Positions 17,483-25,876 of a stretch of 64,000 nucleotides of DNA are shown piece by piece. This stretch comes from CALDTK01 sp963837005 (lineage in GTDB: Bacteria; Bacteroidota; Bacteroidia; Chitinophagales; Saprospiraceae), in NCBI GenBank assembly GCA_963837005.1, contig CAWIMC010000021.1, forward strand, positions 62,001 to 126,000, written 5' to 3'. The notes beneath the pieces were generated by a model, which was not told where the DNA came from, made no database searches, and saw only the letters and a list, made by a program, of their open reading frames with translations. Position numbers and translations under genes: made by a program. Each line of letters opens with the position of its first letter. Position 1 is the stretch's first letter.

Positions 17483-18598
17483 TTAGTCCACGTGGGACTG
17501 ATCTGAAGCCGAAACCACGATATCTGCCGCGGATTGCTGCTCGCGATGAAGCGGAAAGGCCTGTGGTTCGTGTGCCCGGAGGTACTTCAACAGACCCTCC
17601 CGAAGGGCACACCGGAGCGTAAAGGTATCCCCGGGCGTCGCCGCACTCGCCAGCACCCGGACCGTCATACAGGTCTCGCTGTTGTCGGTCACCATGACGT
17701 TCGCCACGCGCTCGTCCCAAAGTTCGTGGGCCTCGGTGAGGCGCTGGGCCTCTGCGCGGAGGGCGTCCAGGTCCACGCCGTAGTCGAGGTACAGCATCAC
17801 GGCCCCGATCAGCGCCGTCGATTTGCGCGACCAATTCTGGAAGGTGTCCTCGATGATCTTGTTGAGCGGAACGATCATCCGGCGCTCGTCCCAGATTCGG
17901 ATCACGACATACGTGAGCGTGATTTCTTCGACGCGTCCGAACTCCCCGCCGATCACCACCTGGTCGTCGATGCGCAAGGGCTGCGTGAACGCGATCTGGA
18001 AGCCGGCCAGCAAATTGGCCAGGGATTTCTGCGCCGCCACTCCGATGATAATCCCCGCCACGCCCGCGCTCGCGAGAAGCCCCGTGCCCAGCTCCCGGAC
18101 GCGATCAAACTGAAACAGCACGAAAGCAAAAGCAACAATGACGGCCAAAAAGGTGACCACACGCTTCAGGTACAGCACTTGCGTGTAGGCCTTGCGCTGA
18201 CGGTAGTTGTCACCGGCGGGGCTGTACTGGTAGCGCGACAGCAGCACGTCGCCGGCCACCTCCACGCCTTGGACCACGAGCCAGGCGGCCACTCCGTATA
18301 GCATCACCTCCGTGATACGCGCCGTGTACGGAAAGGCGACCGCCCCATTGCCGTCGTCGACGTTGGCAAGTCCGACGAGGATGCCAACGAGGGCCCCCAG
18401 CACCCGAATCGGGCGGCGCAGATTGCGGTGGAGCGACAGTGCCGTAACCGCGTCCTGGCGGCGACCGAGATTGCGGAGGTACCGCAAGATCGCAAAAGCA
18501 ATGAGCCAGCCGAGGAGGCCCCCGATGCCCACGGCGATCGCCCACCACAGCAAGGGTAGCCACAGTTCGGGCACGCGCGAAATCAGGTCGTCAAACAT
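17483..18598 (-). CDS. MscS-type mechanosensitive channel
   Basis: 371 residues. Four to five hydrophobic segments occupy the first 190 residues. The pore helix and hinge are seen in LLASAGVAGIIIGVAAQKSLANLLAG, the most conserved part of MscS. A cytoplasmic beta domain follows (LRIDDQVVIGGEFGRVEEI, with VPLNKIIEDTFQNWS). Such channels open under membrane tension and protect against hypo-osmotic shock. The 19 bases before the start codon overlap the restored 3' end region of the Nfu gene, so the two minus-strand genes are adjacent and possibly co-transcribed. Confidence 0.92.
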   Translation of the reverse strand: MFDDLISRVPELWLPLLWWAIAVGIGGLLGWLIAFAILRYLRNLGRRQDAVTALSLHRNLRRPIRVLGALVGILVGLANVDDGNGAVAFPYTARITEVMLYGVAAWLVVQGVEVAGDVLLSRYQYSPAGDNYRQRKAYTQVLYLKRVVTFLAVIVAFAFVLFQFDRVRELGTGLLASAGVAGIIIGVAAQKSLANLLAGFQIAFTQPLRIDDQVVIGGEFGRVEEITLTYVVIRIWDERRMIVPLNKIIEDTFQNWSRKSTALIGAVMLYLDYGVDLDALRAEAQRLTEAHELWDERVANVMVTDNSETCMTVRVLASAATPGDTFTLRCALREGLLKYLRAHEPQAFPLHREQQSAADIVVSASDQSHVD

Positions 18599-18610
18599 GG
18601 TGAAAGCCCT

Positions 18611-19226
18611 TTACCCCATCTCTTGTACCACCTCCTGCACCTCGGGGATCATGCGCTTGAGCATCGACTCGATGCCGCTCTTGAGCGTCACCGTCGAACT
18701 CGGGCATCCGCTAGCATGCGCCCTGCATGATGACGGTCACGATGCCGTCTTGGAAGGACTTGAAGGCAATGTTGCCCCCGTCGGTCTCGACCGCGGGTCG
18801 CACGTACGTGTCGATGAGGTCCTCGATCTTCTTCACAATCGCCTCGTCGTCGCCAGAGTACTCATAGTTGGCGCGACGCTCAGCCTCCATGGCCTCGTGC
18901 GCTTCCGCAAAACCTTCCTTGACGATGTCCTTCCCTTCCTCGACCCAGGTCTTGAGAAAGGCTTTTGCCTTGAGCATTACATCGTCCCAGTCGTAGTTGA
19001 ACTCCTTGGTAATGGACACGAAGTTGTTGGAGATGTAGACACCTTTCACGTACGGCAACTCGAAGAGCGCACTCGCCATGGGGCTCCAGGTGTCGGCGAG
19101 TTCGGCCTCGCGAAAGTCGGCCGTACCGGTGTACAGCATGCGGTTGGTGACGAACTTGAGCGATTCCGGGTTAGGGGTCTGCTCGGTGTACAGCATCACG
19201 GGGCTGGTGGTGGGCGTAGCGGTCAT
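18611..19226 (-). pseudogene. Nfu-type iron-sulfur scaffold protein, frameshifted just before its CxxC motif
   Basis: The intact part (171 residues) has an Nfu N-terminal domain (LYTEQTPNPESLKFVTNR) and the start of the NifU-like C-terminal domain (VRPAVETDGGNIAFKSF). It stops after VIMQGAC. Deleting one base at about 18712-18715 continues the reading as SGCPSSTVTLKSG and on to a TAA at 18611, restoring the cluster-binding CSGC motif and a normal length of about 205 residues. Nfu proteins carry Fe-S clusters to target enzymes. An error in the sequence is likely. A degenerate hairpin variant is at 18899-18913. Confidence 0.85.
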
Positions 19227-19241
19227 GAGTACTAAACTTGC

Positions 19242-20792
19242 CTAAGCGTCTGGGGTTGCGAGGGTGGTTGCGAGGGTGCGCGTGCTATCGGTGAGCCGGG
19301 TGCCAGCGGCGGCGTCGCGGACGAGCTTGCGGAGGGCGTGCGAGGGCAGGGCGCGGGGGGCAGATTTCGCTTTCGCCAAAACCTGCACGCTCGGTAGCAC
19401 CTGGGGCTTAGTATCGGAACCTAGTCCTTCTACTACGAAAGCTACCGCGGTGCCCGACTTGATCGCGTGCTCGACGTGTCGCTGAAGGGCACTGCGTCGG
19501 CGTGGCTTGCGAGGCTTTGACTTTACGACTCTGCTGTGTTCTGTGATAGGACGCTCAGAAGTGGAGTCGGCAGTTTTCGGGTCCTTCGCTGAGGCTGGCT
19601 TTGGTGTCGGGACTTTCGGTGTTGGGACTTGATGGCTGGAGGGGTCGGTCAACTCCGCGGCGGCAACAGCGGTTCGGATGGCGTGCCGCACGTGATAGTC
19701 CGACCGAGTCCGCTTGGTCGCGGTAGGCTTCTGGGTGGTGCGGGAGGGCCTGGTTTTGGCGGAAGCCTTCTCAGCACTGCTTGAATCCGAAGGAACGGAC
19801 CCAGGATCAGTAGTTGTAGCTGGTGCGAATGCTAGGGCGTCTGCGCGGGGAAGGGAGGCGCTGCGCTCTGCCTGTACCTGCTCGCTGTCATGCTGAACAA
19901 TTCGCGACTTGCGGGGCGCTTTGCGGGCGACGCTACCATCGGTGCCTGCGAGCAGTCCTAATTTTTCGAGGGCCTTGAGGCTCGCGAGCTGCTCGGCGGC
20001 CTTTTTGTTGTAGTCGTCGGCCACCGATACTTGCTCGCCAGCGATCATCACGCCTACCTGGAATCGATCACGACGGTCCTGCTTGTACTTGCTGATGAGT
20101 TTGTACGCAATCGGCTTGCCTTGCTTCTGGCAGGCCTCGAGAAGCTGGCTCTTGTAGTTATCGTCGGTGGTCTCGAGTTCGTGGATGTCGACGTACAGCT
20201 TAAGGATACGCCTGAGGATGAAGTCGTGCGTGCGTCGGTATCCACGCTCTAGGTAGACCGCCCCCACGAGAGCCTCCACGGCGTTGCCGAGCATCGAGGA
20301 GCTGAGTCGTGTGGCGTTTTGCTCCTGGAGGAAAACGTTGAGCCCCATACGGTCGCCGATCTGGTTGAGACTCTTGCGCTTGACGATCTTCGAGCGCATC
20401 TTCGTGAGGAACCCTTCGTCGGCATCGGGGTACTTCTTAAAAAGGTACTCGGCGACCACGGTCCCGAGCACGGCATCGCCGAGATACTCGAGGCGCTCAT
20501 TGCTGGTCTGTCCGCCAAGGCCCTCGCGGCTTGCTGCTCCACTCTTGTGCGCAAAGGCTAGCCGGAACAACGACAGGCGCGACGGCACGAAGCCCGTGAG
20601 ACGACGCACCTTCCGGGCGAAGGCGCGCTCGGGCGAGAGGTAGAGGTTGTAAAGGCGGTAAAAGAGTCTGAACAGAAACACGCGGTACTCATTGTCCGAA
20701 CCCAACTCGCCGGACCTAGAGTCCGAGGCGACAGGCGCGTCTAATCGATAGGCTCCGGCGCGGCACCGCCGACCGGGTGGGTAGCTACGCAT
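19242..20792 (-). CDS. rnc: Ribonuclease III with a long basic C-terminal extension
   Basis: The nuclease domain carries the signature NERLEYLGDAVLG and the acidic residue in GNAVEALVGAVYLE. A dsRNA-binding domain follows (SQLLEACQKQGKPIAYKL to AAEQLASLKALEKLG). RNase III cuts double-stranded RNA in rRNA and mRNA processing. The protein then runs on for about 230 residues of Lys/Arg/Thr/Pro-rich, probably disordered sequence, nearly doubling the usual length of about 240. The start is uncertain: ATG at 20792 is used, but a GTG at 20681 (FLFRLFYRLYNLYLS) matches typical family N termini. Hairpin elements lie at 19368-19382 (one mismatch) and 19753-19767 (exact), both in the tail. Confidence 0.88.
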   Translation of the reverse strand: MRSYPPGRRCRAGAYRLDAPVASDSRSGELGSDNEYRVFLFRLFYRLYNLYLSPERAFARKVRRLTGFVPSRLSLFRLAFAHKSGAASREGLGGQTSNERLEYLGDAVLGTVVAEYLFKKYPDADEGFLTKMRSKIVKRKSLNQIGDRMGLNVFLQEQNATRLSSSMLGNAVEALVGAVYLERGYRRTHDFILRRILKLYVDIHELETTDDNYKSQLLEACQKQGKPIAYKLISKYKQDRRDRFQVGVMIAGEQVSVADDYNKKAAEQLASLKALEKLGLLAGTDGSVARKAPRKSRIVQHDSEQVQAERSASLPRADALAFAPATTTDPGSVPSDSSSAEKASAKTRPSRTTQKPTATKRTRSDYHVRHAIRTAVAAAELTDPSSHQVPTPKVPTPKPASAKDPKTADSTSERPITEHSRVVKSKPRKPRRRSALQRHVEHAIKSGTAVAFVVEGLGSDTKPQVLPSVQVLAKAKSAPRALPSHALRKLVRDAAAGTRLTDSTRTLATTLATPDA

Positions 20793-20875
20793 TCGCGTAC
20801 GCACCTCACGCAAAGAAACGCCAAAGCCTGTGGCCTAGGTTACCCCTCGCCCGGTGACGGGGCCGAGCTGCTCAT

Positions 20876-21628
20876 CTACCACGGCAAATCCTCGCCCTCG
20901 TTGGCCGCGAGCCACTCTAAGGCTTCGTCCTCGGTCGCCCAGGCGAGAATTACGAGCTCATCTCCGGTATAGTAATGCGCCAAGTCACCCTCTTCATCGA
21001 AGCGCTGAAGCATGAGCTCTTCGTCGTCGCCCTCTACGTCGTTCGACTCATCGAAGTCCTCCGTCGCGAAGGCATCTGCAGACGCCATCTCTCGAGCGTC
21101 TGCCTCGGCGCTACTCGATGCAGGCGCTTCGGTTGGTACGCTTACGACAGGCAGCTTCTCGCGGGTAAGGCGTGGCTGAATGCTTACGGGCGGGGCGGCT
21201 TCCGCCAAAACTTTGTCCGACGCGAATGGGGCGGTGGCGGACGCCTCCGTCGGCGGCTGAGACTCCTTCGTTTGGGCGAACTGTTCAGGCCCGGTTGTCG
21301 TCGAGGCATCGGGCCACAGCAGGACACCCAGTAGCAGGAGGCTGGCCGCAATTGCCCAGTACGCCATTTGCCTGCGCCACGCAGTCCGGCTGCGTGCGGC
21401 GGGTTTTGGCGAAAGCCGCCGCACCGTGGCACGTCGCCTGAGAGTCGTACGGAGTCCTGTAGCCTCAATCTCCGCTAAATGCTCGACGGCTTCTGCGGCG
21501 AGCGCTAGCAGGCGATCCATTGTCGGACCACCTTGTGCAGGTTGTAGGCCTTCATCACGCAGCTCGGCAAGTCCAGGGTGCAGGTCACGAAGCTCATCGG
21601 CGGCGGAAGGCGTAGTGTCGTGATTCAT
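20876..21628 (-). CDS. Putative membrane partner (anti-sigma-like) of the ECF sigma factor
   Basis: About 250 residues from the ATG at 21628, which overlaps the sigma-factor stop in the sequence TGATG, implying translational coupling. It has a cytoplasmic N terminus of about 90 residues, one membrane helix (YWAIAASLLLLGVLLW) and a polar, acidic periplasmic part ending in ELVILAWATEDEALEWLA. The layout and position fit an anti-sigma factor, but no zinc-binding HxxxCxxC motif is seen, so this is inference. Two exact hairpin elements, at 21197-21211 and 21403-21417, face opposite directions. Confidence 0.7.
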   Translation of the reverse strand: MNHDTTPSAADELRDLHPGLAELRDEGLQPAQGGPTMDRLLALAAEAVEHLAEIEATGLRTTLRRRATVRRLSPKPAARSRTAWRRQMAYWAIAASLLLLGVLLWPDASTTTGPEQFAQTKESQPPTEASATAPFASDKVLAEAAPPVSIQPRLTREKLPVVSVPTEAPASSSAEADAREMASADAFATEDFDESNDVEGDDEELMLQRFDEEGDLAHYYTGDELVILAWATEDEALEWLAANEGEDLPW

Positions 21629-22188
21629 CAGGCGTGTAGGTTGAGGGGCGAAAGGCGAAGGTGTTCGGTGACTTTTTTGACGGCGTGGTGGTAGCTGGCT
21701 TTCAGTGCACCCACCGAGGTGCCAAGCCGCTCGCTGAGTTCGGCATAAGGCGTCTCGTGGTAGTAGCGCTCCTCGAAGACGGTCCGCTGTTTTAGCGGAA
21801 GCCCGACGATCGCCTCCTGGAGCATGGTTTCGATGAGGTGAGGTGCCGGAAGTCCCCCGTGGCCGCTGAGTCCGCCGGACACCGTCGATAGGTCGAAGGT
21901 GGCCGTCACGCGACGACGGCGTTTGCGCAGGTGGTCGAGGGCTTCGTTGGTGGCGATGCGGTAGCACCAGGAAAAGAGTGTCGACTTGCCCTCGAAACCG
22001 CCAGCGTTCGACATGATCTTGAGGAGAGTGTTCTGAAACAAGTCATCTGCATCGTCGCGGCCGACCATTCTTGATAGTCTGGCGTGGAGGCGCTCACCGT
22101 AGGCTTGGACGAACTCCGAGGTCGCCGCCCCACGGGTCTCGGGGCTCGACAGGCGTCGGCACAGGTCAAGGTCTTCGTCGGCGGCCAC
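21628..22188 (-). CDS. ECF-family RNA polymerase sigma factor
   Basis: 186 residues with sigma region 2 (DDADDLFQNTLLKIM, then STLFSWCYRIATNEALDHLRK) and region 4 (LPLKQRTVFEERYYHETPYAELSERLGTS in the helix-turn-helix area), and no sigma-1.1 or region 3. Such sigma factors drive a small regulon in response to an envelope or stress signal, usually held by a partner encoded next to them. The next gene is translationally coupled and membrane-anchored, which fits. A degenerate hairpin-like stretch (GTTTTAGCGGAAGCC) lies at 21789-21803. Confidence 0.92.
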   Translation of the reverse strand: MAADEDLDLCRRLSSPETRGAATSEFVQAYGERLHARLSRMVGRDDADDLFQNTLLKIMSNAGGFEGKSTLFSWCYRIATNEALDHLRKRRRRVTATFDLSTVSGGLSGHGGLPAPHLIETMLQEAIVGLPLKQRTVFEERYYHETPYAELSERLGTSVGALKASYHHAVKKVTEHLRLSPLNLHA

Positions 22189-22283
22189 GTTAGCTTAGAC
22201 GGCGCGGCGGCCGTGGGGTTTAATCGACGTCATTGCATTCCTCGGTGCGGCCTTATCATCGCCGGACACGCATCTGCTAAATT

Positions 22284-22853
22284 ATGGGCCTCAGACGAAT
22301 GATCGCGAAGGGAATTTTCGAGACGTGGGGCTGGAGTGTCGCGGGACCGCTGCCGTACGACGTCCCGAAGTGCGTGGTCGTAGTTTATCCGCACACGAGC
22401 AACTGGGACTTCCCGATCGGGATACTCTTCCGACCGATCTTCGGAATCCAAATCGACTTCGTCGGTAAGCACACGCTCTTTAAAGGGCCAATGGGGCCGC
22501 TGATGCGGGCGATGGGCGGGCAGGCCGTCGTGCGGACGGGCAACACGAAGTTCGTCGATGCCGTGGCGGAGGTCTTCGAGCGCAATGAGGTGTTCCGGCT
22601 TTGCGTCACGCCCGAGGGCACGCGCTCACACACCGATGCGCTCAAGTCGGGCTTCCACCACATCGCCCGCGCGGCCGGGGTGCCAATCGTGTTTTGCGCC
22701 TTCGACTGGCCCAATAAGGTAATGCGCTGGTCGCCGCCGTTTTACCCGACGGAAGATTACCTGTTCACCTTGGCGGCTTTCCACGATTTCTTCCGGGGGA
22801 CCGTCGGCTACCATCCAGCCGACGCTTATCCCATCCCGCCGCCGCGTGACTAA
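22284..22853 (+). CDS. PlsC-family 1-acyl-glycerol-3-phosphate acyltransferase
   Basis: 189 residues with the two acyltransferase motifs: HTSNWD (the HX4D catalytic motif, near residue 38) and PEGTRS (near 115). It has no clear membrane helix beyond hydrophobic patches. Members transfer acyl chains to lysophospholipids or related acceptors at the inner membrane; short Bacteroidota versions of this kind are common and their acceptor is often untested. The gene is divergent from the ECF sigma gene, leaving 95 bases between the starts. Confidence 0.85.
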   Translation: MGLRRMIAKGIFETWGWSVAGPLPYDVPKCVVVVYPHTSNWDFPIGILFRPIFGIQIDFVGKHTLFKGPMGPLMRAMGGQAVVRTGNTKFVDAVAEVFERNEVFRLCVTPEGTRSHTDALKSGFHHIARAAGVPIVFCAFDWPNKVMRWSPPFYPTEDYLFTLAAFHDFFRGTVGYHPADAYPIPPPRD

Positions 22854-22930
22854 AACCACTTCACGGTCACAGCGTCGACGGGAGTCTGCAAGTCTCGATT
22901 TTGAGCAGCAATCCGGAAAATCTGTGAACC

Positions 22931-23344
22931 ATGAAAACTCTCTCTCCCTTCTTTACCCTCGTACTCATCGGTATCCTCGCCTTTGGTCAAGCTTGCGAAA
23001 AAGACGTCGACCCTCGCGAGGAGACCAACAATAAGCTTAATGGCGACTGGGACGTCACCTCGCTCACAATCGACGGCTCCGAGACGATCCCCGCGGCTAT
23101 CTCTTCGTTCGAAATGGAGTTCGATAAGGAAAACGCCTTCGACGGAAGCGCCGAGTGGACGCTCATCGCCGCTCGCACGGGCCAGACCTCGAAAGTCAAA
23201 GGCGACTACGATATCCAGGACAGCGGCACGGAGCTAAACTTCGACGGCGACGATCTCGAGATCGACTTCCGCAATGACGATCGGCTCGAGCTCGAAGGGG
23301 TGATCAACAACCAACGGTGGGTGATCAAGGCCGACCGCGACTAG
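22931..23344 (+). CDS. Lipocalin-like lipoprotein
   Basis: 137 residues. A signal sequence ends in a lipobox around GQAC, with acidic residues after the cysteine as is usual for surface-exported Bacteroidota lipoproteins. The mature part begins NKLNGDWDVTSLTIDG and continues as a beta-rich domain, matching the 'lipocalin-like' small lipoproteins. Ligand and role are unknown. A damaged hairpin element (GGCTTTCGCCAGAAC) follows the stop at 23353-23367. Confidence 0.75.
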   Translation: MKTLSPFFTLVLIGILAFGQACEKDVDPREETNNKLNGDWDVTSLTIDGSETIPAAISSFEMEFDKENAFDGSAEWTLIAARTGQTSKVKGDYDIQDSGTELNFDGDDLEIDFRNDDRLELEGVINNQRWVIKADRD

Positions 23345-23419
23345 GAGTACGGGGCTTTCGCCAGAACAATATACACCCGAAGCGCACCGAGCGAGGTAGC
23401 GCGGGGTTACTCCTACCCA

Positions 23420-24277
23420 ATGGACCCTCGCTACCTCGTGGCCGGCGCCTGCCTCGCCGCCATCATCGCCGCCTACTTCCTCATGTTTAAACGTGGGGCG
23501 CACAAGCTGCCTGCTTCGCCACTGCCTGCGAAGTGGCACAAGATCCTCAACAAGCGCGTCCGCTACTATCGCGAACTCACTCCCGAGCGCCAAGAGGCCT
23601 TTGGGCATCGCGTGCAGGGCTTCTTGGAGGCCGTCGATGTCGTGGGGGCGGGTATTGAGCTCAAGCTTACCGACCGGCTCCTCGTGGCGGCGAGTGCAGA
23701 GATTCCGCTGTTTGGCTTTCCGGACTGGCGCTATCCTAATCTCGACACGGTGATTCTGCATCCAGGCAACTTCTCTACGGACTTCGACCCCGAGTCTACC
23801 GACCGCAACATACTCGGCTTGGTGGGCAACCGCGAACTCAGCCGTACGATGGTGCTGAGCAAACCCGCGCTGCACAAGGGCTTTGGGCGACACACTCACG
23901 GCAATGTTGGGATCCACGAGTTCACTCACCTGCTCGACATGGCCGACGGTGCCGTCGACGGCACGCCCGACTATTATCTCGATAAGGAACTCGTACAGCC
24001 GTGGATGCGGCTCATGCACCGCGAGATGGCTGCGATTCGCGAGGGCAAAAGCGACATCGATCCCTATGCCGCTACCAACGAGGCAGAGTTTCTGGCTGTG
24101 AGCAGCGAATACTTCTTTACCCAACCTGAGCACGTCCAGCGCGACCACCCAGAGTTGTATGAGATTTTGTCATCGGTCTTTCGACAAAATCCCGTTTCCG
24201 ACCACCCCGTGGTCGAGTACGCCGAAAAGCACAACGAGACGATCCCGGAGGACGAACTGAGGGAGGAGGCGAGTTGA
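23420..24277 (+). CDS. MtfA-like zinc peptidase (family M90)
   Basis: 285 residues. One N-terminal membrane segment (VAGACLAAIIAAYFLMF) is followed by a soluble peptidase domain with the zinc motif HEFTH and the downstream glutamate in NEAEFLAVSSEYFF. This layout matches MtfA, a metallopeptidase first known in E. coli as a regulator of glucose uptake through Mlc; here the partner is unknown. A hairpin variant with a GTC/GAC stem and an AAAAT tail lies at 24176-24190, encoding VFRQN. Confidence 0.88.
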   Translation: MDPRYLVAGACLAAIIAAYFLMFKRGAHKLPASPLPAKWHKILNKRVRYYRELTPERQEAFGHRVQGFLEAVDVVGAGIELKLTDRLLVAASAEIPLFGFPDWRYPNLDTVILHPGNFSTDFDPESTDRNILGLVGNRELSRTMVLSKPALHKGFGRHTHGNVGIHEFTHLLDMADGAVDGTPDYYLDKELVQPWMRLMHREMAAIREGKSDIDPYAATNEAEFLAVSSEYFFTQPEHVQRDHPELYEILSSVFRQNPVSDHPVVEYAEKHNETIPEDELREEAS

Positions 24278-24292
24278 TGGCTCGGGAGACGT

Positions 24293-24517
24293 GGGGCGCA
24301 CGGCTGGCGGTGTGTCACCGCCCGCGCCCCGCATCGCCCGAGCGAATGACTAAAAAAATGAAAATGCCCGTGGCAGCGCGACGTAGGTGGGCGGTGCTGT
24401 CATACCCGAATAATTGCTGGTGTGTGTAAGGAGCGTGCGGGCCAAGGCGCGAGGAGCGTGCGGGCCAAGGCGCGGGCGGTGACACACCGCCAGCCGCGCG
24501 CCTTGGCCCGCACACTC
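24293..24517. repeat. Two inverted copies of a palindromic element between convergent genes
   Basis: A self-complementary block (GGCGGTG / CACCGCC core) at 24293-24330 recurs in inverse orientation at about 24469-24503. The second is flanked by GTGCGGGCCAAGGCGCG, repeated twice on the left (24431-24474) and once in reverse complement on the right (about 24497-24513), giving a second, longer hairpin. The block sits between mtfA-like (+) and xylA (-) and can terminate transcription from both. It may be a small non-autonomous element. Confidence 0.85.
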
Positions 24518-24518
24518 C

Positions 24519-25826
24519 CTACACAAATCGCCCCACCAGATTCTCCAAGTACTCCTGACGTCCACTGGTCGCAGCCACCTCATCCGAGGCGAGTTGCGCC
24601 AGTTGCTCGAGCGTTAGCTCGCCCTTTTCGAAGCGCTGTCCCTCTCCTTTGTCAAAGCTCGCGTACCGCTCCGTGACGAAGCCGTCGAGCTTGCCGTCGT
24701 CGATAATGGCTTGGGCGGCGAGCAAGCCGCGCGCAAAGGCGTCCATACCGCCGATATGCGCGTAGAAGAGGTCGAGCGGATCAGTCGAATTGCGGCGGAT
24801 CTTGGCGTCGAAGTTGATCCCGCCCGGGGCGATACCGCCAGACTTGATGAGCACCCGCATCGCCATCGCGAGCTCGATCGGATCGTTCGGGAACTGGTCG
24901 GTGTCCCAGCCGTTTTGGTAGTCGCCGCGATTAGCGTCGATGCTGCCGAGCAGGCCAGCATCGGCGGCCACCTGAAGCTCGTGCTCGAAGGTGTGGCCGG
25001 CGAGGGTAGCGTGGTTGACCTCGAGATTGAGGGCGAAGTCTTTAAGCAAATCAAACTCCCGCAGGAAGCCGATCACCGTAGCCGCGTCGTAATCGTACTG
25101 GTGCTTGGTGGGTTCCATCGGTTTGGGCTCGATGAGGAACTTCCCCGTAAAGCCCTGCGCCCGGCCGTAGTCCCGCGCCATCGTCAGAAAGCGGGCCATG
25201 TGCTCGCGCTCGCGCTTGAGGTCGGTGTTGAGCAAGGACATATAGCCTTCGCGTCCGCCCCAGAACACGTAGTTGTGTCCGCCAAGTGCGATCGTGGTAT
25301 CGATAGCGGTCTTGACTTGCGAGGCTGCGGCGGCCACGACCTCGAAGTCGGGGTTGGTCGCCGCGCCGTTCATGTAGCGTGGGTTGCTAAAGCAGTTGGC
25401 CGTACCCCAGAGCAGCTCGATACCGGTGTCGGCCTGAAGGGTTTTGGCGTAAGCCGCCGCATCCTGCATCCGGGCCTCACTCTCGGCAAGCGTCGGTGCC
25501 TCTTCGACGAGGTCGTAGTCGTGGAAGCAGTAGTACTCCACCCCGAGCTTCGACATAAATTCGAAAGCTCCGTCGAGCTTGCGGCGCGCGCGCTCCGTAG
25601 CACTGTCGCCCGTGATCCACGGGAAGTGGATCGTGGGTGCGCCGAAGGGGTCGGCACCGTTGCCTGTAAAGGAGTGCCAATAAGCTACAGCAAAGCGCAG
25701 ATGCTCGGCCATCGTTTTGCCGCCCACAGTTTGCGTGGCGTCGAAGTACCGGAACGCCAACGGATTGTCCGTCTTGCGACCTTCGAACGAAATCTTGTCT
25801 ACCTTAGGGAATACCGCTTTTGCCAT
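24519..25826 (-). CDS. xylA: Xylose isomerase
   Basis: 435 residues, the normal length of class II xylose isomerase, converting D-xylose to D-xylulose. Recognisable family segments are LAFRYFDATQTVGGKTM, YYCFHDYDLVEE with the catalytic histidine and aspartate, VFWGGREGY, FLIEPKPMEPTKHQYD with metal ligands, and GGINFDAKIRRNS. It is directly downstream of xylB on the same strand, so they likely form an operon. No xylose transporter or regulator is visible nearby. An exact hairpin element (GTAA loop) at 25441-25455 is antisense and encodes AYAKT. Confidence 0.95.
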   Translation of the reverse strand: MAKAVFPKVDKISFEGRKTDNPLAFRYFDATQTVGGKTMAEHLRFAVAYWHSFTGNGADPFGAPTIHFPWITGDSATERARRKLDGAFEFMSKLGVEYYCFHDYDLVEEAPTLAESEARMQDAAAYAKTLQADTGIELLWGTANCFSNPRYMNGAATNPDFEVVAAAASQVKTAIDTTIALGGHNYVFWGGREGYMSLLNTDLKREREHMARFLTMARDYGRAQGFTGKFLIEPKPMEPTKHQYDYDAATVIGFLREFDLLKDFALNLEVNHATLAGHTFEHELQVAADAGLLGSIDANRGDYQNGWDTDQFPNDPIELAMAMRVLIKSGGIAPGGINFDAKIRRNSTDPLDLFYAHIGGMDAFARGLLAAQAIIDDGKLDGFVTERYASFDKGEGQRFEKGELTLEQLAQLASDEVAATSGRQEYLENLVGRFV

Positions 25827-25876
25827 GGCAGCAAATCTAGTTCATCGCCTACGAAGCGGATGTTGTAATTTTTACA

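Noticed and set aside
20316..20338. Palindrome CGTTTTGCTCC...GGAGGAAAACG in rnc
   Set aside because: It shares GTTTT but has no GNAA loop or matching layout, so it is probably coincidental.
24912..24926. GTTTTGGTAGTCGCC in xylA
   Set aside because: The loop is AGTC and the stem has a wobble, so it does not fit the element.
24711..25868. 385-residue open frame on the plus strand
   Set aside because: It lies antisense to xylA, which is full-length and clearly conserved.
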